Origin: Ziziphus jujuba
Taxonomy: Eukaryota > Streptophyta > Magnoliopsida > Rosales > Rhamnaceae
Direction: 5' to 3'
Length of the DNA stretch: 64,000 nt
NCBI RefSeq assembly: GCF_031755915.1
Contig: NC_083387.1
Coordinates: 4,182,501-4,246,500 of the forward strand
In this document: positions 43,198 to 55,893 of the stretch, in pieces
How the letters are laid out: each line of letters opens with the position of its first letter
How positions within the stretch are numbered: position 1 is the first letter of the stretch
Translations under genes and position numbers: made by a program
The notes under the pieces: model-generated
The model's input: the letters and a program-made list of their open reading frames with translations, nothing else
Told to the model about the DNA's origin: nothing
Databases searched by the model: none

Positions 43198-44112
43198 ATG
43201 ATAATAATGCTCCTTTTTACCTACCTATGTCAATGGGGTAATTTGTTTGTATAGTTATAGCTTAAGATTCTTAATAGGCTTTCGTTTCTTTTGTTTGTAG
43301 TTCTAGTGCAGAATTTATTGGTGCGCAAGTTATGAACTCCTTTTTACTTTTTGCTTTCAATTGTAAGTGAAACTTGATGGACCAATATGCAATGTTTAAA
43401 AAATATAAAAAATTTGATGGTTCAGAATCAGATATTGGTCAATTGACCATTAATGTAGAAGTTGGGGATCATTCAATTCCTAATCACTAATGTAGAGGAG
43501 GACCACATATCCTGAAAGATGGATGACAATCATGAGGAATACCAGCGAGTTAAATGGAAAATACAAGGCTCTTAAAGTTTTAAAAGTCCTGTTCTTCTTC
43601 CTACTCATTTTAGTATTTCATTTTACAGCTAATGAGACAGATAGGCATACTTATGCCTTGTCTTTGTTGATGATTTAGAAAATTAAGTTATTGCCTCCTG
43701 TCTATTTCTATTTCGATTACTGAGGGACCTCTTTTAACTCTTTACCTTTTCACCATTAATACAGGCGTGTAGGAATGGTGCATGTATAAGCTAACTTTGG
43801 TTGCTGAAGCATTAGATTTTAACATGCATGTACAAGTATAGTTGATGGAGCCCCATTATCTATTTTATATTCTTTATCTATCTGTGTTTGAATTGGTCGT
43901 CGTTTCTGCCTTTTTGATTAGAAGGGTCAAAAAAACGATCTCTCTGTAAATTTCTATCTTCTGCCTCAACTACGATTCCTTCATCCTTTCAATATATTTT
44001 AAATATGGGATCTTGTGCATATCCTTACAACGTCACTTTATGTTTGGCCGCTATTGGTCTTAAAAACAGTTGGTAAATCATGGTTTAATTTATTTAGCAG
44101 AACATGGCAGTT

Positions 44113-44149
<37 letters not shown>

Positions 44150-44462
44150 GATCTTGCTTAATTGGAATCTAATATCGATATCATGAATGAAAAGTAAAAT
44201 CCAGAAATTTACTAAAAATTACAAGCTTATTATCTAATACCAAACGAAATAAGGTCGCGAATCTCGTATAAGGTATTCGACCGAAATTTGGGATGCTAGT
44301 AATATTCATGATTGCGATTTGAACGAAGAGTATAAACTCTATACCCTTTTGGAGGGATATACATGAAGAGAGAGGATCATAAGGGAGAAAAGAAATGATG
44401 GAGAGTGAATATCTTGTTTAATTGAATGGAAAAAGAGAGGAAATGATAATAGAAAATGTGTG

Positions 44463-44510
<48 letters not shown>

Positions 44511-45280
44511 ACATGTATATAATAGAAAAGAGTTTAATGCTTCCAAAACCGTTTTAAATTTATTTATATTCCGAAAGTTGATGGAATGAGAAAAGAAAGA
44601 CAATTATATTGATAAAAATTCATTTATACTCAAAATTTTGATTAATTTTATTTTTATTTTAGATTCTGAAAAAGAGAGGATATCTATCTTACATCTTTCG
44701 AGTTTCTATGTTGTATTAAACAATAAGATCTAAAATTTCTAATTTTTTTATTTTCTTATTTTCTTCCTATTTTATTTCTTACAATATCCGACATGGATAA
44801 AGTTTTCATGGGCGAACAAAGAAATAGCAAGAGAAACTACATAGAACATTTCTATTCGATACAAGTATATTCATAATTCATCACATTTTAGATCAACGTA
44901 GCGCATGTACAAAGGTTTTTTTTTTTTTTTTTTTTTGTACATTTAGCATTTTTGTATTAATTAATATATTATTGTTACACCAACATTTTGTTAAGACAAA
45001 AAAAATTAGCAACTTTAACCTCTCTGTACAATTGATCTCAACTTTCTTTTTCCTTTTCTTTTACTTAAATTTTTTTTCCCCCCCCTACATGCCGGTATCG
45101 CTTTTCCGAGTGATTAAAAAGCAAAATACGAATGGGGCTCAACTTCAAGCTATCCATGAATGACAAAAACGAAGATGGAAATAATTTGTGTATCACAAGC
45201 TTCAGAGAAAATTCTTTCTTGGAGATTCCCAGCCTAGGAAGCTCCTCTTCCTTTAGACATGTTTGCTTTGTGGGAATAAC
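43198..45280. other. Convergent 3' spacer between the OSB and Aux/IAA genes
   Basis: AT-rich, with TA tracts at about 44117-44145 and 44464-44508 and a T tract near 44917-44936. It holds both 3' UTRs. No gene, RNA or bounded mobile element was recognised. Confidence 0.6.
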
Positions 45281-46118
45281 CTATAGGCAGCTTAATCCTC
45301 TAGCTTCAGATCCTTTCATGATTCTCAGCCTTTTGCAAGAGCAAACAAACATTCTGCATAGAAATAATTATGGATCTTGTGAGTTTTATATGGAGAGACA
45401 AAGGATAAAAATATAATATTATATATATGAATGAAATGAATTAGAGATCTAGAGAGAGAGAAAGAGAACTTACTCCCATGGAACATCTCCAACTAGCATC
45501 CAGTCTCCATCTTTGTCTTCATAGGTAGGAGCATAATCAGATCCATTGTAGCCTTCTCTTTCACAATAATTGCCTGAAAATCCCAAGATAAATGTTATTA
45601 GTTCTAATACCATACCCTATAATATACATAAAATATGATCAATGACCATCAAGATCACAACCATCGATCATGATATAAATATGCATATGAGATAGATTGG
45701 TTTCTTACCAATGGTGAGCTTGAACATAGTCTCCAAGGCCTTGAGGAGCTCAGGGTAGCTCTTGTAAACCTTAAGATCAATCTTCCTTAGATAAGGAGCT
45801 CCATCAACGCTTACTTTCACGTACACTCCACCGTTGTCACCCTCATCCCTCTTCACTTGCATATTGTTTTTCCGGTAAGATTGAATTGGTGGCCACCCAA
45901 CAACTTGTGTTCTGCCATTTCATGACCCAAAACAAATTAGTTTTAGGAATTCAATATATCTATATCTATCTTAGCTATCTATCTAATATATATATATATA
46001 TACACACACACATAATAGCTTTATATAATTTTATTCTACCATCTATAGTCGTCCAAATTTTGCTGGCCAACTGCATCCTATTACCAGTAATATAGAACGT
46101 AGACAAAACGCTCTATTA

Positions 46119-46155
<37 letters not shown>

Positions 46156-46367
46156 ACTTACTTGGTAGGAGGGGCATCGTCCCGGACACAGTTTCTAGAA
46201 CCCAATAAGCTTGATTTGCCATTAGACGTCCGGGAATCCTCGGATACCTCAGGAGAAGCTCTCTTGTTGGACCTAGATGTACTAGAAGGTAATTGTTTCT
46301 CATGCTCTTCGCTTCCAGGCAATCCCAATCTCAGCTCGGTTGCCTTCAAGTTAAGATTCATCCCCAT
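45281..46367 (-). CDS. Aux/IAA auxin-response repressor, IAA1-4 clade, 193 aa, 4 exons
   Basis: Exons in coding order: 46367-46162, 45911-45709, 45573-45474, 45353-45281; together 582 nt. Domain I has the EAR repressor motif TELRLGLPG (LRLGL at 12-16), which recruits TOPLESS corepressors. Domain II holds the auxin degron [14 protein letters not shown] (GWPP at 74-77), bound by TIR1/AFB with auxin. Domains III/IV form the PB1 interaction module: [16 protein letters not shown] with the basic face and [17 protein letters not shown] with the acidic OPCA face. It represses ARF-activated genes in the nucleus until auxin triggers its degradation. The short length and the QSYRKN degron fit the IAA1/2/3/4 clade. 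Its promoter has a TATA box and two auxin elements. It is head-to-head with the second Aux/IAA gene 9.5 kb away. Confidence 0.95.
46120..46150. repeat. (TA)n tract in intron 1 of the IAA1-4-clade gene
   Basis: About 15 TA units lying just downstream of the exon 1 donor (46161-46160 on the minus strand). On the transcribed strand it is also (TA)n, so a U/A-rich intron start results. Confidence 0.9.
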
Positions 46368-46545
46368 GAAAACTCACAGAAGATCTTTCCATTTTTTTTT
46401 TTTTTTTCCCTCGCTAAAGCTTGAACAAAAATATGATACCAAAAACTTGATAATTTATTTTCTCTGGGATTCTTGTATATTCCTCAATGAGAAAGTTGAT
46501 TCAAATTTTGTGATGGTGATGAGAAAAAATGAAAGCCCTAGAAAA

Positions 46546-46553
46546 CTTTTATA
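46546..46553 (-). promoter_or_regulatory. TATA box of the IAA1-4-clade gene
   Basis: Minus-strand TATAAAAG, about 180 nt upstream of the start codon. It is not part of a TA repeat and is followed by sequence that would give a leader of roughly 150 nt. Confidence 0.65.
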
Positions 46554-46584
46554 GGGGAATGAATAATATAAGGGGATAGAAAGG

Positions 46585-46590
46585 GAGACA
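46585..46590 (-). promoter_or_regulatory. Auxin response element TGTCTC (minus strand)
   Basis: Plus strand GAGACA, so TGTCTC in the direction of the IAA1-4-clade gene. It lies 32 nt upstream of the TATA box. This is the classic ARF-binding AuxRE. Confidence 0.65.
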
Positions 46591-46656
46591 GCATCTGGGT
46601 GAGTTATTCTGATGGATGCATGAGTTTCATACACGAGGAATGATAACGCCCCAAGC

Positions 46657-46662
46657 TGTCTC
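46657..46662 (+). promoter_or_regulatory. Auxin response element TGTCTC (plus strand)
   Basis: Second AuxRE, in opposite orientation to the first and 66 nt between the element cores, about 104 nt upstream of the TATA box. It is followed by CGCACGCG. Confidence 0.6.
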
Positions 46663-48549
46663 GCACGCGTCAGTTCAATGACCAATCAGAAATTGACAAG
46701 GTAGCTTTCATGCAAAAAAGTGGACCCTACTCCATGCTCTCGACTGTTGTTAATTTGCTTGACCATGGAAGATTTTGATTATTTTGGTTCCGACTGTTTA
46801 CAAGATATGGTTGCTGGTCACAGGAGGAACACCATGGAGATTAGTGTCCAATCGGAGGGGGACATAGGAGGGACAACCACAGCCGATGGTATTGAAGACC
46901 GTGGACCGGAAATGGACGGCTGAGATGGATTTGAAGGTTGGTTTTGGGAGAGCGAATCCAGGAGCGTTGGATCAATAGAGGTAAAAATAAATAAATAAAT
47001 AAATAAGCCCATGTGAATGGAGGGACCCACGTGGATGTGGTTGATCACTTGATTGGCCAGGCATAGCCATGTGGGTTTGAGAAATAGTGGACCCACAATG
47101 AAGTTTTTTGACTGGTTCATAAGCACATGACATGTGGTATGTCATGTGGCATGCATGGTCGCATGGTAAGGTCACCGAGTATACCACCATATTATATATG
47201 ATCATATTCTCTCTCTTCCACTACTGCCATGAGTTTGAGTTGCTGGGGAAGTTTAGACATTACCAACCATAGGTCCATAATCTATATTTTGTGCTGTGGA
47301 CTGTCACTCTGTCACAAAAATTATTATTTGTTATAATAAAGAAGATTAATATTGGTATAAGATAATAGAATATCTTAAGAGTAGTCAAATTCAAATACAA
47401 AGAGTTCCCAAACTCGGAAGAATTTTCGATTGGATATCAATTGTTATCAAAAAGTGAATGTCTCTTTTTGCTGGCAAATTTTATAAAGAATTCATAAAAA
47501 TGGATAAGATGATAACTTTGGTACTCAAACTACATTTAGAAAATCTAAACTGAACCTAATTAATTAACTAAATATATATGAAAGTTATATATATATGTAT
47601 AGCGCTAACGTTTGAAGAGGGTGCGTATGATTTTTTTACATAAACAACCATATTGTTAAAGATTAGTTTATATACTTCAATATGTAACTACTTTAACCTT
47701 TACAAGAATAGAACTAAAAACATTCAGGTGTTACATGTAAACATGTATATGTATGTATATGTAAAATACAGTGATTGTTAATTTTGAAATAATGGCAATG
47801 ATTAATGATTGATTTAAAGTAGATGAGAAAATGAGCTTAAATAGCCAGACTAACAACTTAAACATCAATTTTGGTTTAAGAAGATATATAACAGAGAGTT
47901 TGACCGCCATTAAAGTGACCTCAGCTACTCAAAACAAATTCAAACTTGGCATAGCAGCTGGTTGGCTATACAATCAGCTGGTTACACTGATCCGACTTGT
48001 AACCACACAACTGTTCAACAAAGCATATCGCCATCAATTCTTCAATTATTGTCTTCCTCACCATTAATATTTTCGCAATACCGCGTTACCCTGCCAATTT
48101 TTATTCTCTTTTTCAGCATTAATTATAATCAAAGAGATGTTGATTATTTTAAATTATTTTTTCTTTAATTTGAAGTAAACAATTTTTAAAATATTATGTA
48201 AGCCTATATAAGACCCATTTTAATAATATAATGGTACTTCTATATGTCCATGCAGAAAGAACTTGCAGGGAAGCCTTAATTTTACTTCTTATTTGGCATG
48301 AAAGAACCAAGAATGATATATAATCGTTTCGTGCATGAACGTTAACTAAAACAAATTAATATAATTGTCTAGTATGTTCTTATATATATATATATATATA
48401 TATAAAAGTAGTTTCCCTCTGATTAATTGCTGATTATCTCTCAATTTTGAGCCTAATATCTGATTATTAGATTCTTCTTGTATTTCGTACCATGACACTC
48501 TCAAGAGAAAAGAGCTAATTTTAAACAAATAGGTTTATGTACCTTCAGC

Positions 48550-49205
48550 TAGACCTGGCAATTCGTATTCGTGGGTCGTGTTCGTGTCAACCCGTTTAAT
48601 AATCGTGTCAAAAATATCTAACCCGAACACGACCCATTTATTAATCGTGTCAGGTACCTAAAACACTAACCCGACCTGTTTATAAACAGGTCAACACGAC
48701 ATGATCCGTTTAACACGATTATTTTAACGGGTCGTGTTGACCTATTAACCCGAAAACTAACCTATTAACCCGTTAATCCGAAAATTAACCTATTAACCCG
48801 AAATTTTTATTTTCTTTTTTATTTTTATGTTTTTGTTTTATTAAAGATGTATTTTTTGTTTTTAAAAAATTATTAATAGAAAATTATTTTTATAAAAATT
48901 TAATTTATAATATTTTTTAGTTATTAAATATTATATTAGTGATAAAATATTAATTTAAAATTAAATTTAAATGGGTTATAATAGGTGTATAATCGTGTCG
49001 GGTTGAAACTGACACATTTAATAAATGGGTCATAACGGATCAATTTCGAATTAAACAGGTCAATGCGAAAATGACACGATTAATATTCGTGTTAAACGGG
49101 TTGACCCGATTACGATCCGAACCCATTTATAATAAACCCAAACCCATTTATTCCGTGTCATTTTCGAGTCGTATCGCCGTGTGATGATCCAAATTGTTAG
49201 GTCTA
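48550..49205. mobile_element. Non-autonomous hAT-type element (MITE), 656 nt, with 8-nt target duplication
   Basis: The left end reads TAGACCTGGCAATT; the right end on the opposite strand reads TAGACCTAACAATT, so 12 of 14 terminal bases match. The element is flanked by a perfect 8-nt direct repeat CCTTCAGC (48542-48549 and 49206-49213), the duplication size of hAT transposases. Subterminal regions are crowded with short inverted copies of GGGTCGTGTT / AACACGAC-like and ACCCGTTTAAT-like words, which is typical of hAT transposase-binding zones. The centre is about 90 percent AT. No transposase frame exists, so it would need an enzyme from elsewhere. Confidence 0.88.
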
Positions 49206-49446
49206 CCTTCAGCAGTATTCACACACCTGATATTTTCTGTGTGGCTGTGAAGAATAGGCATTTTCTGAAAATTTCGGAAAATAAACAATTTTTTTTAAAT
49301 TTTTTATGAAAGAATATTAGTGATACGAGTGCTCAAATGAATATTCCACAATATTATTGATCACCATCACACAAATTGTCGTACATACCAAAATGTATAT
49401 AGATCATACAGGTGTCAAATATGAATGCTATTAATTTGGAGAGAGA

Positions 49447-49490
<44 letters not shown>

Positions 49491-50488
49491 AGTAAATAAG
49501 TAATTGAGTAGTATATATGAGAAAATCAAAAGCATTCAAATGGGGGAGATTTGTATTCATTGAAGGTGGGCATTTGCCAGGCAAGCAATGCGAGTAATCC
49601 TAACAAAGTAGTCCCAGACAATAGTAGGTCATGTTTTATTGAATCCCATGTTCGACTCAAAACACATCCACAGGGCTAGAATAGCTAATACATATATGGA
49701 ACCAACTCATATACAATAGGCATTCAAAAAGGAAAAGTAAAAGAAAAAGACAAATAAGAGTCTCACAACTGACGCACCTTTCTTTGTAATAAAACCACAG
49801 GCATTCTTTTTACCTTTTTTTTTCTGAACCCCAGCTCACTCATTTTAGGTAAGGACCACAGACTTATATTGGTCCACCATCTTTATTTGCCTTATTACAT
49901 GCATTTTATCAAACCCTAGCTACCATTCATTTTCATATACTCTCCCCTAATTCCAATTTCTAGCCTGCTCATGCTCTGTCATGCCCCACTCCCTCAACGT
50001 GTGGACTCTCCCCCCAGTATTTCTCACATTTTTGTTTCAAAATTATTTAACATCTTTATACTAACATTGTTATATCTAATTAATTATATATATATAATCA
50101 ATTGACAGAATAATGATGCGCAAATTCTCCATCTGTAGCTGCCATGAACCATTGCATCAGCACCTAAACATGCAAAACAACCGTGCTGAGAATCGAATTG
50201 ACCAAAAAGTTTGCAAATTTTCATTAAAAAAAAAATTTCAAATTGGTAAACATGGTGGGTTTGAACTTTTGGGTAATATAAAAAATAATAATAATTCGGA
50301 CGTTGTTGTAGACTTGTAAATAGGCCTGAGGTGGGTTAGTCTTTGGTTTTAGTTGACCTTAGTTAATGAGTTTAGGCCCATGAAGTGACTTGATAAGGTT
50401 CACAGCTTTTAGCTTTACGCAATAATAAATGCAAGGATAGGTGAAAGGAAGCTACCTCTTCCCATCTCTTTTCGTACCATTGTACACA

Positions 50489-50547
50489 CACGTGTGGGTA
50501 TCATTTTAAATGCTGATGTTGAAATGTGGGCCTCGACCCCACACGTG
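50489..50547. promoter_or_regulatory. Two CACGTG cores 53 nt apart, far from any gene
   Basis: CACGTG occurs at 50489-50494 and 50542-50547, in a patch of higher GC than the surrounding DNA. It is 4.1 kb from the IAA1-4-clade start and 5.3 kb from the other Aux/IAA start. It could be a distal element or the promoter of an unrecognised transcript; there is no further evidence. Confidence 0.3.
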
Positions 50548-52752
50548 GGATGTTAAGTTTGGAGTTTTGGACTTTACAATTTGGGGAAGAGAGCCAAAGC
50601 CCAGACCCCAGAACCTGGTGAAAAGCTGTCCCCACATTCCTCTTGTCCTTTTCTTGCCTAATTCAGCCCATCTCAGTTCTATTCCTATCCTATGCTAATT
50701 TCCTATTCGAAAATACTATGAAAAAGAAGGTATTTCATACTTTAAATTCTCTGTCACGCATAAAAAGAAGAATAAATACTTGGGTTATTTCAATTTGATC
50801 ATGTTTGGGGTTATTTTAACTAAATATTGTATTTTTTTAATAGGAATTTTGAGGCTTTTATATATGTGGATTTGTCTATTGGATCGATTTATAAGCTATA
50901 GATATAGATCTTAGTTACCTGGTAGAGGAATTTTAATTGAAAAAATCTACGGGAAAACGGTGTTGGGGGGGGGAGGGGTTTCGAACTAGGAGTTGGGACC
51001 CAATGTGGGATTGGAAAAGTTGTTCCAATGGGCCTTTCAAAGAACGAGTAAAAGCCCAACATGAAGGCTGTGATTGGTTAGGTTCGACATGCCAGTTCCG
51101 TGCAAACCATTGTTGAATGGGAGCGTTGTCTGGCCCTCTTATTCATACAAGTGGGACACCATATATCTGACAGCCGAAAATACACACATTTTTTACCTAT
51201 CGAATCTGGATTCAGTGAGATATGAAAAATGGTCAAAGAAAGAATAACGTAATTGCGAGGCTATGAAATATTATCGATTTTGTTAATTAATAATTGATTA
51301 ATATATAAGACGTGAGTCTCAAGACAAACGTAATTATATACATTATACGCCACATTTAAAGCAAAATATATACATAGAAGGTGTTTTCATTGTATATTAC
51401 TTTCTCTGAAAAATGGTAGAATCGAATCGTTTGGAATAATATTTGATGATGTTGATGTTAAATGTTTGGCTCATTTGAAAATCTTAAGTGAAAAATGCTA
51501 AATTTCGGATGCATATGCTATTCATGTCCATACCAATTGCATGTGTAACATGCTCAAACACAAGCCCACTATAAATGGAGCTTGCTTAGCATGTTCTATA
51601 TATTATGTTCATGTGCTGTAATGGTAAGCCAAATTACATGACATGAAAAAAAAAAAAAAAAAGACGGAGAAATTTATGAAAAAAAAAAAAATGGAGGAAA
51701 ACTACTTGTTTTCCCTTTTATTTTATAGAGGAAAGTATTTGAAAGTTCGAGGTATACATTATTTTTGTTAATTTGTTATGTAAAAAGTTAATTATCTTAA
51801 TTAACACACATTCATCATCGGTTTGACTTTTAAAAAGTAAGAGCTTATATATTTTGAAACTTGAAAAGTGAGTGATAATAAAGGGATTTATATAATATTT
51901 AACATTGTTATTATAACTTTCACATTTTCTTTTTTCTTCTTTTGGGTGGTGGCCTTTGTTCCCTAATCTCTGAGTCATAAAAGAACATCTTATCGGAATT
52001 TTGATTTTCCATTTTGTTGAGTTTACAACTGCTACATAACCACCGTCCCATTTATTAATTATCAGTATTCTTCTGAGAAGTAATGATTGAATAAAATCAT
52101 TCTACCACCCAAAATATTAAAAAAGAGAGAACGTGGTGATTAAATAGACGATAATGTATATTAATTTGCGAGCAATTTTTTTTTCCCCCTATGTTATTGT
52201 TTTTGTGGGGTGACCTCGTGTCAACTAAATACAGGAGCAATCTTAGTACTCAAAATTGAAGATCTTCATTGGAGAAGAAGATCTGATCTAAGCTATAAGC
52301 ATTTGCCTTAAAGCTAGAGGGGAAAAAATAAGGGCAAAAGCAGGATTTTTATTTTTAAAGAGAGACAGAAAAAACACAAAAAAAAAAAAAAAGGGAGACT
52401 TTTTAGGTCGGTAGGTAGAGTACATTATACATAATATAGTGTAAAATGTAAAAGAAAATGAAAAATAAAAATTTAAGATTAAAAATAATAATAATAAATA
52501 AAATGTGGAGGGGTCAGTGGGATGCCCTGCAGCGGTGCACATGGGAATGGGTTTGACACAGGGGTGACAGAGCCAACAAGCTCACATGGGTCACTTCGTG
52601 GGGCCCTCGCCAGTCACCACCCGCTCAATGAATCTTAGCACATGATTTTCTCCACCCCTTGGGTCCCACTTTCTCCTTCCACTCTCAACCTTAACTAGCC
52701 ATTTCACCCCCGTTTCCTCTCTTGACTTTATTTATTTATTTTTTTCTATTAT

Positions 52753-52792
<40 letters not shown>

Positions 52793-53323
52793 TCACTTTG
52801 CATCCTTCGTCAACCTATTTCTATATCATTTTTATTTTCTCTCAAATTATATTGCTAAGTAGCAGAAACTCCCAATGGTTTTCTTCAAACTTAAAATTTA
52901 ACCAACCAAATGAAAAATTTTTAGCATGCATTCTCTCTCTCCATCTCTCTCCTTGATAATTATCAAGGACTAGCTATGAGAAACTGGTTCACGATTCACG
53001 TTATGGGGACGATCAAATCATGCATGTTTTCTATTTAATGCAAAAAAGTTGGATCATGCACTAAACCATCAATTTTGGTTTACTTTTCCCTCTCTTTCCG
53101 TACCAAATATATGGATAATTTGGTAATGGTGCATGCTTCACTATTGCCCCGTTCATAGTGAGAAATCTAGCTTCCATTTAATTCTCTCTTAATATTCTAA
53201 AAACCGAAAGGGGTTGCCCCAAATATTTTGTGGGCATATTGCGAAAAGTGAACGTGGCCACCATGTGTGCTTTATAATTTTGGGGTAACATCACATAAAT
53301 CACCATATGCATTAACACCATGC

Positions 53324-53355
<32 letters not shown>

Positions 53356-53562
53356 GTCCTAACTAGGCAAAACAGTTAAGTGTGGCTCTCTCAAATAATT
53401 GCACCACTTCTTGCTGCATTTTACTTCCTGTGAATTCTTCTAGTAAGCAATTTATAGCACTAAGGGCACAAGAAGACATTTGCTTTTGGTATGTTTCACC
53501 AACTTTAGGCACTAATACATGTAGCCGCTATGCCTACTAAAAATATCTTTTGTATATAATTG

Positions 53563-53595
<33 letters not shown>

Positions 53596-54402
53596 TATAC
53601 ACATGTATATCTTATACGGGCTGTATATATATGTCGATAATAATTTCAATTATCTTTTCTTTTACTCGACAAATTGCAACCTCCAAATAAAGGTCAACAA
53701 CGAGAAATTAATAGCTTTTTGGGTAAATTGTTGGAAAATGATTAGCAAGTATTAATTAGAAAGATGATATATAAATGATTATGGGAAAATTAAAGACAGA
53801 AAAATACTTGGAAGTAGATAGAGAATGAAATGCAAATTTGATAGCATTTATAAGCACGATGTGTACGCATATATATATGTATATGTGTGTGTGTGTGTGT
53901 GTCTGTATCATGCATGCATGTAATTTAAACCATTGAGTAGTGCTGATATCTTAGCGAAGCATGTACATTGTGTAAGTGCCGACATGGGTTTTGTGCCACA
54001 GAACATGAATATATGGGATAATTGGTTGTGAATAAGAGACAGGTCCACCTCTGAAATAAATCCGCACATCAAGTTTGATAACCACCCCTTCCCATGTTTA
54101 ATTCTGACAATAATCTTATTCCCATTAGCTATCATATTTAAGAAGGACTACATAATTTTAGAAACAATCTATATAATAAATATCCCCATTATATCTATCA
54201 ACCGCTTTTTCACTACTTTTTACATAAATAGATGGTTAGGATCTGAATACAGTATATATAGTTAATGATGACGATGAAATTGAAATGTAATGGTTTTCGC
54301 AAAAATCACATGCAGCAAGAGGAAAGATACATAGGAAGAAGAGCAAGCAAAAAGAGAAATGTTGAAATTTAGGTTCTTTCTCATGAAATTGAAGATAGAT
54401 AA

Positions 54403-54442
<40 letters not shown>

Positions 54443-54961
54443 TTTTGGTTATTGAAGCTAGTACATATTCCCCAAACCCCTCCAAAAATAGAGAAGCAAA
54501 GTTGGGTAAAACGCCATGCCTTCGCTCACAAGTCACAACAAAAGAGAAAGAGAAAATAGAAAACAAAAGGTTCTTTACGAATTGTTCCAAGGTCTTTTGC
54601 TTATTAGTTATTAGAGATTAGTCAAATTTTATAGTCTCAAAGATTTCCACAAGGCAAAGCGAAGTACCTTGAGTCCTGAAATTTGCCGATACAATGTAGC
54701 TCATGAACTTCTACCTTTAATCTATCTGGGAAACGTAGTTTGAGGGAAGTATAGCGCGTTGGTTAATTTTAATTATCTTATCTTATCATGGTCGGTACCT
54801 CCTTGGTATTGTATATATATGAACTTATGAAAATATTTACGTCAAATCCAATCCATAAAGTATAAAATGAAATTAAAGTTACGAATCATGAAATGTTTTA
54901 TCTTTAACAATGAACACTACATGAACAAAATGTTGGGAGGCGCGAGATGATATTCTAACCA

Positions 54962-54992
<31 letters not shown>

Positions 54993-55580
54993 GTCAAATG
55001 GCATGTGGCATGGATCCTTAAAAAAAACTTCTCAGCTGTGAAAGTTTGCATGTATATTTTAAAAAATCATTTCGTTATTTAACGTTAGACAAATAATAAA
55101 GGTTTTTCCACCTCTCACCAGGTTAACTAATTTGCTTTTGGCTTCTCAATTTACATATCTAGTAGATTATGCTAATTAAAGTGAAATTTGAGATCAAATA
55201 TATATTTTTTAATTAATGGGGATTCCAAATCATTAGGCATTAAAAAATCTCTTCAATATTTTTTTTTTTCTTTTTCTCACAGCCTCTTTTGAATTTTGAT
55301 TTTAATTTTTTAACATTTCTTGTGGCAGTTGAGAAGAAACAGTTTGAAGTAAATTAACCCAGAGAGTACAGGAGGGCTAGGAGGAGAATATGGATAAGTA
55401 GGTGTGGAACTAGTGAAAAAGAGAAAGAAAAGTATTGCCAAGTAATTAAAGGGAAACATCAACATGGGTTGTCCACTATCACTTCTTCCACACAACAATC
55501 ATAGGATAGATAACATCACTCGGTCGTCACGTACCCCAGCAAATGTTTTTAAAAACTTCCAGCTTACACGTTCATTCTGC

Positions 55581-55586
55581 CACGTG
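55581..55586. promoter_or_regulatory. G-box core CACGTG upstream of the IAA7/14/16/17-clade gene
   Basis: GCCACGTGTC lies 308 nt before the start codon, a good bZIP/PIF-type context. No TGTCTC or GAGACA was seen in the 500 nt upstream of this gene, unlike its divergent partner. Confidence 0.45.
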
Positions 55587-55893
55587 TCACCCATCCATTT
55601 CCCAAACTCACAAACCACCACCCTCTTCTCTCTCCCTCATTCCCCTTAATTTTTCTTTATTTTAAAAAATAAATAAATAAAATAAAAACTAATCAAAAAT
55701 GCTCTTGCATGATCCGACTATTAATACCCATCCAGCCCAAATACCGGTTCCTTCCCCCCTCCCCCCAAACCTTTCCACAAATATTGTTACCGCGAAGAGC
55801 TAGCAAATAGTACTATAGCTAGAGAGCTTATTATTTGTGAGGGACAAAAAAAAAAAAAAAAAAATAGAGAAAGAGCGTGAAAAAAAGGCTAAG

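Larger units (their letters stand above)
46368..55893. other. 9.5 kb divergent spacer between the two Aux/IAA genes
   Basis: Holds both Aux/IAA promoters, a non-autonomous hAT element (48550-49205), at least eight TA tracts (for example about 48382-48404, 49455-49485, 52759-52784, 53323-53344, 53567-53591, 54409-54433, 54962-54985) and two CACGTG cores 53 nt apart at 50489 and 50542. Open frames here (such as those near 46820-47120 and 53910-54130) show no family resemblance or exon structure. I see no protein-coding gene. Confidence 0.6.

Noticed and set aside
46818..47126. Minus-strand open frame of 102 codons upstream of the Aux/IAA gene
   Set aside because: No recognisable domain, no splice structure and no related frame nearby; probably promoter DNA that is open by chance.
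50510..50698. Plus-strand open frame following two CACGTG motifs
   Set aside because: Short, Pro/His-rich, without a domain; kept only as a note on the G-box pair.
53908..54135. Minus-strand open frame of 75 codons in the Aux/IAA spacer
   Set aside because: Composition looks somewhat protein-like, but there is no family match I can name, and no flanking exon or promoter context.
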